Of a DNA stretch of 64,000 nt, positions 24,455 to 33,038 are shown one piece after another. Source of the DNA: CAVUAT01 sp963739545 (lineage in GTDB: Bacteria; Actinomycetota; Thermoleophilia; Solirubrobacterales; 70-9). Positions within the stretch are counted from its first letter, which is position 1. Each line of letters begins with the position of its first letter. The translations under genes and the position numbers were made by a program. Location of the stretch: assembly GCA_963739545.1 (NCBI GenBank), contig CAVUAT010000014.1, positions 806,001-870,000 on the forward strand. The letters are read 5' to 3'. The notes below the pieces were generated by a model. That model did not search any database. It saw nothing but the letters and a program-made list of their open reading frames with translations, and was not told the origin of the DNA.

Positions 24455-25455
24455 GCGCAACAGCCCCGCTGAGAGAAGCCGCCGGCCCGGGCGAGGAGAT
24501 GACCTACCTCGAGGCGATCTCGTCGGGCCTGCGGGACGAGATGCGCGCCGACGAGTCGGTCATCTGCCTGGGGCAGGACATCGCAGCGTTCGGCGGCGCC
24601 TTCAAGGTCACCGACGGGTTCCTCGACGAGTTCGGCCCCGAGCGGGTGATCGACGCCCCGCTCGCCGAGAACGTGATCCTGGGTGCCGCGACAGGCGCGG
24701 CGATCGAGGGCATGAAGGTGGTCTGCGAAATGCAGTTCGCCGATTTCATCGCCTGCGGGTTCGACCAGCTCGTCAACGTCGCGGCGAAGCTCCACTACCG
24801 GCAGGGGGTCGCGGTCCCGATCGTCGTCCGCCTGCCCTCGGGCGGCGGCTTCTCGGGCGGGCCGTTCCACTCCCAGAACCCCGAGGCCTGGTTCCTGCAG
24901 TCGCCCGGCCTGAAGGTCGTTGCGCCAGCGACGGCTGCCGATGCCAAGGGGCTACTGGTGAGCGCCATCCGCGACCCCAACCCGGTGTGCTTCCTCGAGC
25001 ACAAGGGCCTCTATCGCCACGTGCGCGACGAGGTCCCGGATGGGGAGTGCGCAGTGCGCATCGGCGAGGCGAGAGTCGCCCGCGAGGGAGGGGAGCTGAC
25101 GGTGATCGCCTACGGCTCGAGTGTGCACCTCGCGATGCAAGCGGCCGACGAGCTCGGGGAGGAGATCGAAGTGCTCGACCTCCGCTCGCTCGCTCCGCTC
25201 GACGAGGACGCGATCCTCGAGAGCGTGGCGCGAACCGGCAAGGTCCTCGTCGCCCACGAGGCAACGCGATCCTGCGGAGTCGGAGCCGAGGTGGCCGCTC
25301 TGATCGGCGAGCGCGCGTTCGAGCAGCTCGACGCCCCGGTGAGGCGATTGACGGCGCCCGACTCGCCGATCCCGTTCAGCCCGCCGCTCGAGCAGGCGAC
25401 GCTGCCGCAGCTCGAGCAGATGAAGGAGGCATGCCGTGAGCTCCTCGCTTACTGA
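24451..25455 (+). CDS. Branched-chain 2-oxo acid dehydrogenase E1 beta-like subunit
   Basis: Beta partner of the second E1, 334 residues. Motifs include VICLGQDIAAFGGAFKVTDG, DAPLAENVILGAATGAA (with the activating Glu in the AEN motif), VVRLPSGGGFSGGPFHSQNP, EVLDLRSLAPLDEDAIL and VLVAHEATRSCGVGAEVAA. The FHSQNPEAWF region is typical of branched-chain rather than pyruvate E1 beta subunits. The ATG overlaps the preceding stop by four bases, and the last 20 bases overlap the following E2 gene, so the unit is tightly coupled. Confidence 0.87.
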   Translation: MSATAPLREAAGPGEEMTYLEAISSGLRDEMRADESVICLGQDIAAFGGAFKVTDGFLDEFGPERVIDAPLAENVILGAATGAAIEGMKVVCEMQFADFIACGFDQLVNVAAKLHYRQGVAVPIVVRLPSGGGFSGGPFHSQNPEAWFLQSPGLKVVAPATAADAKGLLVSAIRDPNPVCFLEHKGLYRHVRDEVPDGECAVRIGEARVAREGGELTVIAYGSSVHLAMQAADELGEEIEVLDLRSLAPLDEDAILESVARTGKVLVAHEATRSCGVGAEVAALIGERAFEQLDAPVRRLTAPDSPIPFSPPLEQATLPQLEQMKEACRELLAY

Positions 25456-26710
25456 CCGCGGCGCCGCCCCAGGCAGCATCGAGGTAGCGATGCCGCAGAT
25501 GGGGGTTTCGGTCGCGGAGGGGACGATCATCGAATGGCGCAAGCGGCCGGGCGACTGGGTCGAATCCGACGAGGTCGTCTGCGTCGTGACCACCGACAAG
25601 GTCGACGTCGAGATCCCCTCGCCTGCGAGCGGCAGGCTCGAGCGGATACTCGTCGAGGCCGGCGACACCGTGGCGGTGGGGACTCCGCTGGCGGCAATCG
25701 ACGCCGGCGCCCGCCCTGGGGAGGCGCATCGCGAAGAGGACACGGCCTCGCCGGCGGCGCCCCCAGCGCCCGCCGCCGAGGTTGCGCCTGACCGCTCCAG
25801 GTTCTATTCGCCCGTGGTCCGCAGGATGGCCGACGAGCACGGCATCGACCTCGCGGACGTGACCGGCACCGGGATCGGCGGCCGGGTGCGAAAGCGAGAC
25901 CTGCTCGCCGCAATCGCCGAGGGCACGAACGGCGGTCAAAGCGAAGGCCGGCCGCTGCACACCGAGTCTCCCTACAAACCCGAGCGGGAGCCCGGCGGCG
26001 TCCCGGCGCCGACCGCGGGCTCCCGCCGGGAGCCGATGACGCCGATGCGGCGGCTGATCGCCGATCACATGACCGAGAGCCGGCGCACCGCAGCGCACTG
26101 CACGACCATCGTCGAGGTCGACCTCGCCGGGGTGGTCGCCGCGCGAGCCGCTCGGCGCGAGGAGATGGCGGCCCGCGGCGTATCGCTGACCTATCTCGCG
26201 TTCGTCGCGGAGGCGACGGTGGCGGCGCTGCAGCGGCACCCCGTTCTGAACGCCTCGGTCGAGGGAGAGGAGATCGTCTACCACCACGACGTGAACCTCG
26301 GGATCGCGGTCGCGCTCGAGTCGGGCCTGATCGTTCCGGTGATCGAGCGCGCCCAGAGGCTCAGCCTCGAGGGCCTGGCCGCCGAGATCGGGGATCTGGC
26401 CGCCCGCGCCCGGGCCGGGGAGCTGCAGCCCGACGACGTGGCGGGAGGCACCTTCACCATCACCAACCCTGGGCAGTTCGGAGCCGTGCTCGCGACCCCG
26501 ATCATCAACCAGCCGCAGGTGGCGATCCTCGACCTCGAGGCCGTGGTCAAGCGCCCGGTCGTCGTCGAGGGCCCCGGTGGGGATTCGATCGCCATCCGGC
26601 CGATGACCAACCTCTGCATGTCGTGGGACCACCGCGCTCTGGACGGCGCCGAGGCGGCGCGCTTCCTCGGCGAGGTGAAGGCTTCGCTCGAGGAAATCGG
26701 AGCCGAATGA
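25436..26710 (+). CDS. Dihydrolipoamide acyltransferase (E2) of the second complex
   Basis: A 424-residue E2. Residues 14-92 form a lipoyl domain with the lipoylated Lys in VVTTDKVDVEIPS. An Ala/Pro linker leads to the E1/E3-binding domain (YSPVVRRMADEHGIDLADV). The catalytic domain ends with SWDHRALDGAEAARFL, carrying the HxxxDG His and Asp. The Phe/Gly-lined NPGQFGA turn is also present. GTG start at 25436, inside the end of E1 beta. Its stop overlaps the leucine dehydrogenase ATG (ATGA). No frame problems, unlike the first E2. Confidence 0.93.
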   Translation: MSSSLTDRGAAPGSIEVAMPQMGVSVAEGTIIEWRKRPGDWVESDEVVCVVTTDKVDVEIPSPASGRLERILVEAGDTVAVGTPLAAIDAGARPGEAHREEDTASPAAPPAPAAEVAPDRSRFYSPVVRRMADEHGIDLADVTGTGIGGRVRKRDLLAAIAEGTNGGQSEGRPLHTESPYKPEREPGGVPAPTAGSRREPMTPMRRLIADHMTESRRTAAHCTTIVEVDLAGVVAARAARREEMAARGVSLTYLAFVAEATVAALQRHPVLNASVEGEEIVYHHDVNLGIAVALESGLIVPVIERAQRLSLEGLAAEIGDLAARARAGELQPDDVAGGTFTITNPGQFGAVLATPIINQPQVAILDLEAVVKRPVVVEGPGGDSIAIRPMTNLCMSWDHRALDGAEAARFLGEVKASLEEIGAE

Positions 26711-27753
26711 TTGCCGGCCTCGAGCACGAGGAGCTCCACGTTCGCCGCGGCGAACGCACGGGGATCTACGTGATCGTCGCGATCCACTCGACGGCGCTCG
26801 GACCGGCGCTGGGCGGCGCCCGGCTCTGGCGCTACGAGAACCGCTGGGACGGAGTGGCCGACGCGCTGCGGCTCTCTGGCGCGATGACGCTCAAGGCGTC
26901 CGCCGCCGGACTGGACCTCGGCGGCGGCAAGTGCGTGATCTGCGCGGACGGACGGCTTGGGCCCGAGCGGCGTCGCCTGCTGATGGCCGACCTCGGCGAG
27001 GTGGTCGAGTCGCTCGATGGCCGCTACGTGACCGCCGAGGACGTTGGCACCTCGCCCCAGGACATGGTCGCGATCTCCGAACACACCGATCACGTCGTCG
27101 GCCTGCCCGGCGAGCTCGGTGGAGCGGGCGACCCGAGCCCGTGGACCGCCCGGGGCGTCGAGGCTGCCATTCGCGCCTCGCTCGCTCGCCGCTTCGGTGA
27201 CCCCTCGATCGCGGGTCGGCGCGTCTGCGTCGTCGGCCTCGGCCACGTCGGGCTCTCGCTGGCGCAGCGCCTCACGGCCGCCGGGGCGGAGCTGACGGTC
27301 AGCGACGTGGTCGAAGCCAAGCGCGAGCTCGCCGACTCTCTGGGCGCCGGCTGGGTCGACCCGGGCGCCGCCGTGGAGCACGAATGCGACGTGCTCGCAC
27401 CGTGCGCCCTGGGAGGGGCCGTAAGCGCGGGCAACATCGGCGGGCTGCGCGCCGCGATCGTCTGCGGATCTGCCAACAACGTGCTCGCCGACGACGAGCT
27501 GGCCGAGGTGCTGAGGGGCCGGGGCGTGCTCTACGCGCCGGACTTCATCGCCAACGCGGGCGGCTTGATCGCAGTCGGTGCGGAGCAGAGCGGGGACGGC
27601 GACGCGCACGTCGGCGACGCGGTCGATGGGATCGAGAGCCTGATGGGGCGCATCTTCGACCTGGCCGAGGCGACCGACTCGACACCGCAGCGGGCCGGCC
27701 GCGAGATCGCGGCGCAGCGACTGGAATCGGCGCTCATGCGCGCCGCTGCATAG
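26707..27753 (+). CDS. Leucine/branched-chain amino acid dehydrogenase
   Basis: NAD-dependent oxidative deaminase of the Glu/Leu/Phe/Val family, 348 residues. The catalytic region has ALGGARLW, MTLKASAAGLDLGGGK (two Lys) and VTAEDVGTSPQDM; the Rossmann motif is VVGLGHVGLSLAQ, followed by CALGGAVS and SANNVLADDE. Its length and the GGAR/TAEDVGT motifs favour leucine dehydrogenase over glutamate dehydrogenase. It overlaps the E2 stop by four bases, so it is co-translated with the complex that would use its 2-oxo acid product. The Cys after GGGK (usually Ala or Thr) is slightly unusual. Confidence 0.9.
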   Translation: MIAGLEHEELHVRRGERTGIYVIVAIHSTALGPALGGARLWRYENRWDGVADALRLSGAMTLKASAAGLDLGGGKCVICADGRLGPERRRLLMADLGEVVESLDGRYVTAEDVGTSPQDMVAISEHTDHVVGLPGELGGAGDPSPWTARGVEAAIRASLARRFGDPSIAGRRVCVVGLGHVGLSLAQRLTAAGAELTVSDVVEAKRELADSLGAGWVDPGAAVEHECDVLAPCALGGAVSAGNIGGLRAAIVCGSANNVLADDELAEVLRGRGVLYAPDFIANAGGLIAVGAEQSGDGDAHVGDAVDGIESLMGRIFDLAEATDSTPQRAGREIAAQRLESALMRAAA

Positions 27754-28575
27754 GTGCTCGCCGAGCCGGCGCGGGCCGCGTGGAAGACTGTGGATGTGGA
27801 CGAACTGCTGTGCGTGCGCGTCGGCCAGTTGCCATACGGGTTGGGCCGCGAGGCGCAGAAGCGCCTCGAATCGGCGCGCCAGGCCGACGAGATCGGTGAC
27901 GTACTGCTGCTGCTCGAGCACCCGCCCGTCTACACGAAGGGGCGCCGCACCAAACCTGGGGAGCTCGGCATGGGCGAGGACTGGTATCGGATGCAGGGCA
28001 TCGAGGTCTGCGAGGCCGATCGCGGCGGCCGCGTCACCTACCACGGGCCCGGGCAGCTCGTCGGCTATCCGATCGTCTCGCTGCGCCCCTACCGCGACGA
28101 CGTCGGCGAGTATGTACGGCGCCTCGAGCGGCTGATGATCGAGACGCTCGGCGTGGCCGGGGTCGAGGCCCAAGTGATCGAGGGCCTGACGGGCGTCTGG
28201 ACCGCCGGGCCGCCGCCCGGCCCGGATGTGTTCGACGACGCGGCTCGCAAGATCGGGTCGATCGGCGTGCACGTGAGCCGCAGCGTCACCACGCACGGCT
28301 TCGCGATCAACGTCAACAACGACCTTCAGCCCTTCGAGTGGGTGGTGCCCTGCGGGATCGAGGGCTGCAAGATGACCTCGGTCTGCCGCGAGACGGGCGG
28401 CCCCTACGGGATGGGGGCGCTGATGGACACCGTCAGCGAGCGCTTCGGTGAGATCTACGAGCGCGAGCCCGTCGGGCTCAGCCCGGCCGAGCTGGCGTCG
28501 CGCGTCGACGGGCTCGGAGCATTGTCCGAAGCCGCTCCCTTCGACCCGAGCGGCGCCGCGGCGGCGGTAGGTTAG
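27754..28575 (+). CDS. lipB: Octanoyl-[ACP]:protein N-octanoyltransferase LipB
   Basis: Transfers octanoate from ACP to lipoyl domains, the first step of lipoate synthesis. Motifs: LLLLEHPPVYTKGRR, RGGRVTYHGPGQLVGYPI, the Lys in ARKIGSIGVHV (166) and the catalytic Cys in VPCGIEGCKMTSV (200). A Pro-rich insertion (151-163) before the ARKIG block is longer than usual. GTG 27754 directly follows the leucine dehydrogenase stop; GTG 27793 is a possible shorter start. lipA follows after seven bases. Confidence 0.94.
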   Translation: MLAEPARAAWKTVDVDELLCVRVGQLPYGLGREAQKRLESARQADEIGDVLLLLEHPPVYTKGRRTKPGELGMGEDWYRMQGIEVCEADRGGRVTYHGPGQLVGYPIVSLRPYRDDVGEYVRRLERLMIETLGVAGVEAQVIEGLTGVWTAGPPPGPDVFDDAARKIGSIGVHVSRSVTTHGFAINVNNDLQPFEWVVPCGIEGCKMTSVCRETGGPYGMGALMDTVSERFGEIYEREPVGLSPAELASRVDGLGALSEAAPFDPSGAAAAVG

Positions 28576-28582
28576 GAGGCAG

Positions 28583-29566
28583 ATGGCTCCCCCCGAGGAA
28601 ACGCTCGCGGATCGCGTCCACGTCACCCGCTCGCGCGCGAAGCCGGGCGGAACCGCATCGGAGGCCGAGGGGACCATCGCCTTTCGCTCGCGCAAGCCCT
28701 CGTGGCTCAAGGTCCCGGCGCCCGGCGGGCCCAACTATCGCCGGCTGAAGTCGACGATCGCCGCCGACAACCTGCACACCGTCTGCGAAGAAGCCAACTG
28801 CCCGAACGTCGGCGAGTGCTGGGAGCGGGGCACCGCGACCTTCATGATCGGAGGCGACGTCTGCACCCGCCGCTGCGGCTTCTGCAACGTGCAGACCGGC
28901 AAGCCGACCTGGAACGACCCGCTCGAGCCCCTGCGGGTCGCGAACCAGGTGAAGAAGATGGGCCTCAAGCACGCCGTCGTCACCTCGGTCGACCGCGACG
29001 ACCTCCCCGACTACGGTGCAGGCGCGTTCGTCGGCGTGATCCGCTCTATCCGCCGCATGGCGCCCGATTGCAAGGTCGAGGTCCTGACGCCCGACTTCCG
29101 CGGCCAGGAGATGCCGCTCGCCAAGGTGATCGCCGAGCGGCCCGACGTCTTCAACCACAACGTCGAGACCGTCCCGCGCCTGTACCCGATCGCCCGGCGC
29201 GGCTCGGACTTCCTGCGCTCGGCGCGGGTCCTGAAGATGGGCAAGGAGATAGGCGGCGACGAGGTCGTGACCAAGTCCGGGCTGATGGTCGGCCTGGGCG
29301 AGGAGTTCGACGAGATGGTGGAGGCCTTCGAGATCCTCCGCGAGCACGGGGTCCAGGTGCTCACCGTCGGGCAGTACCTGCGCCCGACCGAGAACCACCT
29401 GCCGGTCGTGCGCTACTGGCACCCCGAGGAGTTCGAGGCGCTCGAGCGCGCAGCTCGCGGGATCGGCTTCGAGTCGGTCGCGTCGGGCCCGCTCGTGCGC
29501 TCCAGCTACCACGCAGACGAGAGCGCCCGCGAAGCGCTCGAGGCCCGGGCGGCGAGCGCGGGCTGA
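28583..29566 (+). CDS. lipA: Lipoyl synthase LipA
   Basis: Radical SAM enzyme that inserts two sulfurs into the octanoyl group. The auxiliary cluster motif CEEANCPNVGEC and the radical SAM motif CTRRCGFC are both present, with the final cluster-binding RSSYHA near the C-terminus. Also VVTSVDRDDLPDYG, HNVETVPRLY and TVGQYLRPTENH. 327 residues, normal size. AGGAGG precedes the ATG at 28583. Together with lipB it would load both E2 proteins encoded upstream. Confidence 0.97.
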   Translation: MAPPEETLADRVHVTRSRAKPGGTASEAEGTIAFRSRKPSWLKVPAPGGPNYRRLKSTIAADNLHTVCEEANCPNVGECWERGTATFMIGGDVCTRRCGFCNVQTGKPTWNDPLEPLRVANQVKKMGLKHAVVTSVDRDDLPDYGAGAFVGVIRSIRRMAPDCKVEVLTPDFRGQEMPLAKVIAERPDVFNHNVETVPRLYPIARRGSDFLRSARVLKMGKEIGGDEVVTKSGLMVGLGEEFDEMVEAFEILREHGVQVLTVGQYLRPTENHLPVVRYWHPEEFEALERAARGIGFESVASGPLVRSSYHADESAREALEARAASAG

Positions 29567-29571
29567 CGCCG

Positions 29572-30060
29572 ATGGCATCGACCGCGGCCAAGCGCACGAT
29601 CGACTTGCCGCTTGAGCACCTTCCGCACATCGACGAGCACGGGGTCCTGGTCCTCGCTCCCCAGGAGGTGGTCTGGCGGGCGCTGATCAAGTCCGTGCCC
29701 GGCGTCTTCTCGGGGCGGGCGGCGACGCGGGCGGCGCGCCTTCTCGGCTGCCATGAGACCGAGCGCTCGGGGGAGCCCGACATGATCGGTTCCACCTTCC
29801 CCGGGTTCCTCGTCGCCCGTGTGATCGAGCCGGCGGTGCTCGCGCTCGAGGGGCAGCACCGTTACTCGCGATACGGGCTGGTCTTCAGCCTCGAGCCGAC
29901 CAAGGACGAGCGGACGCTGCTTCGGGCCGAGACGCGCGCGGAGTTCCCCGGGTTCAAGGGGACCGTCTACAAGACGCTCGTGATCGGCAGCCACGGCCAC
30001 GTCGTGGTCACTAACCGGCTGCTCGGCGCGGTCAAGAAGCGAGCCGAGCGCGACGCCTAG
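29572..30060 (+). CDS. SRPBCC/START-like hypothetical protein
   Basis: A 162-residue soluble protein starting six bases after lipA. The N-terminus (HIDEHGVLVLAPQEVVWRAL) has the helix-grip pattern in which a ligand-binding protein opens with a beta strand and an amphipathic helix. Later beta strands (RYGLVFSLEP, LLRAETRAEFPG) and a long C-terminal helix complete the fold. This resembles SRPBCC-type proteins that bind hydrophobic ligands, a match by pattern only. Whether it acts with lipoate or acyl groups is unknown. Confidence 0.65.
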   Translation: MASTAAKRTIDLPLEHLPHIDEHGVLVLAPQEVVWRALIKSVPGVFSGRAATRAARLLGCHETERSGEPDMIGSTFPGFLVARVIEPAVLALEGQHRYSRYGLVFSLEPTKDERTLLRAETRAEFPGFKGTVYKTLVIGSHGHVVVTNRLLGAVKKRAERDA

Positions 30061-30117
30061 GGCATCGCCGGGGTGCACCTTTTCCTGCGGGCGCGTGTTG
30101 AAGCGTTCGTAGCCTCA

Positions 30118-31353
30118 ATGAGGATGCCGACGGGACATGGCCGAAGCGTCCGCGCGGCGCGCGCAGGCGCGGCCACGACCCTCGCCTGTCTGGCGGCGGC
30201 AGTCCCACTCGCAGCCGAGGCGCACGGCCAGGCGACGACGCCGGGCCCGGCGCCGGCACCGACGCCGGCTCCCGTGTCCAACCCGCTGGCCGGCGACGGC
30301 ATGTGGATCTGGTACGTGAGCAAGTCCGGCGGCACCGCCGAGCGGATCGCCGCCAAGGCGAAGCGGAGAGGCATCGAGGTCGTGCTGATCAAGTCGGGCG
30401 ATGCCGGGGGCACGTGGTCGCAGTTCAGCCCGCAGCTCGTGTCGGCGCTTCAGGCGCGGGGCCTCAAGGTTTGCGCCTGGCAGTTTGTCTACGGCGACCG
30501 GCCGAAGGCCGAGGCGCGGGTCGGAGCGGCGTCGGTCGCTCGCGGCGCGGACTGCCTCGTGATCGACGCCGAGGGCCACTACGAGGGCGACTACGCGGAA
30601 GCCTCCACCTACATGGCGGCGCTGCGTGCCCGAATCGGCGAGGCCTACCCGCTCGGGCTCTCGTCCTTCCCCTACGTCGACTACCACCCGGCCTTCCCTT
30701 ATTCGGTCTTCCTCGGGCCGGGCGCCGCTCAGTACAACATGCCGCAGCTCTACTGGAAGACGATCGGCGACCGGGTCGACGACGCGTTCGTCCATACCTA
30801 CGTCTTCAACCGCGCCTATGGGCGGCCGATCCTGCCGACGGGCCAGACCTACCTGAACCCGAAGGCGAACCAGGTGCGGCGCTTCCGCCGGCTCGCGGCC
30901 GCGCACGGGATGGAGGGGGTCAGCTGGTGGTCGTGGCAGCACTCGCGAAACCGCCAGTGGAAGGCCGTGAGCGCGCCGGTGGCCCCGATCCCGGGTTACC
31001 AGCCCTATGACAGCTTTCCCTTCCTGAGGCTCGGGTCGAAGGGCGACCTCGTCGCCTGGGCCCAGCAGCTGCTCGCCGGAGGCGGGTACTCGACCCCGAT
31101 CACCGGATACTTCGAGGCGCCGACCCGCACGGCCGTGGTGGCTCTACAGGCCGCGCGCAGCCTGGCGCAGACGGGCAGCATCGATGTGCCGACCTGGAAC
31201 GCGCTGCTCACGCACACCCCGCTGAAGGTGCGCTGGACCAAGAGCGGAGCCGTCGCCGCTTCCGGCTCCGGCGCGCTGCCCGAGCCGCGCTCGGCGAAGC
31301 TGCGTGCGAAGGCGTTCGAGATACCGCCGCTCGGAGGAGCCGACCGCCCGTAA
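30118..31353 (+). CDS. Secreted glycoside-hydrolase-like protein with peptidoglycan-binding domain
   Basis: A 411-residue exported protein. A signal peptide ends near AEAHG, and an Ala/Pro linker follows. Residues about 60-290 look like a TIM-barrel hydrolase (MWIWYVSKSGG, VLIKSGDAGG, CLVIDAEGHYEGDY, LSSFPYVDYHP, MPQLYWK), similar to GH25/DUF1906-type lysozyme-like folds; the Asp-Ala-Glu pair could be catalytic. Residues about 305-370 are a PG_binding_1 repeat (LRLGSKGDLVAWAQQLL). ATG 30118 gives the best signal peptide; GTG 30073 adds 15 residues. Probably a cell-wall enzyme. Confidence 0.78.
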   Translation: MRMPTGHGRSVRAARAGAATTLACLAAAVPLAAEAHGQATTPGPAPAPTPAPVSNPLAGDGMWIWYVSKSGGTAERIAAKAKRRGIEVVLIKSGDAGGTWSQFSPQLVSALQARGLKVCAWQFVYGDRPKAEARVGAASVARGADCLVIDAEGHYEGDYAEASTYMAALRARIGEAYPLGLSSFPYVDYHPAFPYSVFLGPGAAQYNMPQLYWKTIGDRVDDAFVHTYVFNRAYGRPILPTGQTYLNPKANQVRRFRRLAAAHGMEGVSWWSWQHSRNRQWKAVSAPVAPIPGYQPYDSFPFLRLGSKGDLVAWAQQLLAGGGYSTPITGYFEAPTRTAVVALQAARSLAQTGSIDVPTWNALLTHTPLKVRWTKSGAVAASGSGALPEPRSAKLRAKAFEIPPLGGADRP

Positions 31354-31363
31354 GCTGCGCCGG

Positions 31364-31925
31364 GTGAAGATCCTGGCGGGGCTTGCTGTCGTTGCGGTGA
31401 TCGCGCTCGGGGCGGGCGCGGTCTGGTACTTCGAGCCTTGGGACGACGGCGATGACGAGGTCGACCTCGCCGCGCTGACAGAGGAGTTCCAGGGCAGCTC
31501 GTGCCGCCAGACCGCGGGGCTCGCCGCCGGGCTCGCGCTTCAGGATCCTGAGTTGACGCCGATCGAGTTCCTGCGCGCATTCGGGCGGCAGGTGGCCGGG
31601 ATCCGCCCGCCGCCGCGCGCCTACGGCGACCTCGCCCGCGGGGGCAGCAACCAGGTCCCGGGCAAAGGGCTTCCTCGCCCGCTACGACGACGGCACGATC
31701 GGCCAGGCTCGCCACTTCGCCGGGATCACGGTCGCGGCCACATTCGGAGGCGGGCAGGCGACGCGGCTGATCTCGATTTTCGCCCGACGCGACCCGCTGG
31801 AGTCCTCCGACGGGCAGCTGACAGAGGAGGGGATCGCGTTCGCCGACGACGTTCTGAGGGGCGAGCTCGAGCTCGACGAGACGCCCAAGTGGATCCTCGA
31901 CAATCTCTGCCGCCGCAAGCCGTAG
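31364..31925 (+). CDS. Unknown membrane-anchored protein, one frameshift
   Basis: A GTG at 31364 gives a single N-terminal membrane helix (ILAGLAVVAVIALGAGAVWYF), then an acidic stretch and LTPIEFLRAFGRQ. One extra base near 31665 shifts the frame; the continuation reads ARYDDGTIGQARHFAGI, ISIFARRDPLESSDG and ends NLCRRKP at 31925. Total about 186 residues. No family recognised. It abuts the rhomboid protease start with no gap (TAG then ATG), so it may be a partner or substrate. Confidence 0.6.
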
Positions 31926-32835
31926 ATGATCCCGCTCAAGGACAACATCCCGACCGACCGCTTCCCCGTGGTCACGGTCGCGTTCATCGCGATCAACGTG
32001 CTGGTGTTCATCTGGCAGCTGACCTACTCGACCGACCCCCAGCTCGGCGAACCGCCCTATGACCTCGGCAGCATCGACCAGAGCTCGCTCGAATACGGAG
32101 CGATCCCGTACCGGATCACACACCCCGACGAGAAGGCCGATTGCGCGATCGGGCCCGTCGAGACCGGCGGGCAAATCGAGCTCGGCGTGGTCTGCCCCGG
32201 GACCGCGGAGTACGACGAGGCGGTCCTGATCAGCACCGAAAGCGTAGGTCCCGCGGCCGGGATCGTCCCCGCCACCGACGATCCGACGGGCCTCGAGCTG
32301 CAACCCCTCGCGCAGGCGGCGTGGTTCGTGACCCTGTTCACGTCGATGTTCATGCACGGCGGGCTTCCTGCACATCGCCGGAAACATGCTCTTCCTCTGG
32401 GTCTTCGGTAACAACATCGAGGACTCGATGGGCCGCTTCAAGTTCGCGGCCTTCTACCTCACCGCGGGGCTGGTTGCCGTTTATTCGCAGGCCCTGCTCG
32501 ACGTGGACTCGACGGTGCCGACGATAGGCGCGAGCGGGGCCGTGGCGGGAGTACTGGGCGCTTATGCGCTCCTGCACCCCGCCGCGAGGGTGCTGACGCT
32601 GATCTTCATCATCTTCTTCGTCACGCTCGTCGAGATCCCGGCACTGATCCTGCTCGGGATCTGGTTCGTGCTCCAGTTCGTCCCGGCGCTGGGCCAGGTC
32701 GCGACGCCCGAGGTCGGCGGTGGCGAGGGGATCGCGTACTTCGCCCATGTAGGCGGGTTCATCTTCGGCCTCGCGGTGATCAAGCTGCTGGCTCGCCGGC
32801 GGCCCGAGTCCCAACCCGAGCTCCCGGCCAGCTAG
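31926..32835 (+). CDS. Rhomboid family intramembrane serine protease, one frameshift
   Basis: A polytopic membrane protease. The N-terminal helix starts TDRFPVVTVAFIAINVLVF; a 90-residue extracytoplasmic segment with two Cys (ADCAIG, GVVCPG) follows. One extra G near 32362 splits MFMHGG from FLHIAGNMLFLWVFGNNIED. The catalytic Ser is in GASGAVAGVLGAY and the His in AHVGGFIFG, so both catalytic residues are present. A Glu-Asp pair after GNN is usual. Total about 302 residues. The long first loop is larger than in many rhomboids. Confidence 0.92.
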
Positions 32836-32846
32836 AAGGAGCTGGC

Positions 32847-33038
32847 ATGGCCCCGGGAACCCGAGCAGCGATCCTGATCGCCGGCCTCACCTTCTGCCTG
32901 CTGTTCGGCGCGCTGACGATCTCGGTTGCGGCCGACTCGGGCTTCAACGTGTTCACCGTGATCTCACTCTTCATCGTCGCGATGATCGCTTCGGGGTTGA
33001 TCGGGGCGATTCGCAATCCGCCGCCCGATGACCGGTAG
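32847..33038 (+). CDS. 63-residue membrane protein, two TM helices
   Basis: Starts after a good AAGGAG site and has two helices (about 8-28 and 33-53: LIAGLTFCLLFGALTISVA and VISLFIVAMIASGLIGAI). Its stop overlaps the start of the D,D-carboxypeptidase gene by 11 bases, so they are co-translated. Function unknown. Confidence 0.65.
   Translation: MAPGTRAAILIAGLTFCLLFGALTISVAADSGFNVFTVISLFIVAMIASGLIGAIRNPPPDDR

Noticed and set aside
26278..28734. An 818-codon minus-strand frame opposite E2, leucine dehydrogenase and lipB
   Set aside because: Same shadow effect; all three plus-strand genes have intact catalytic motifs.
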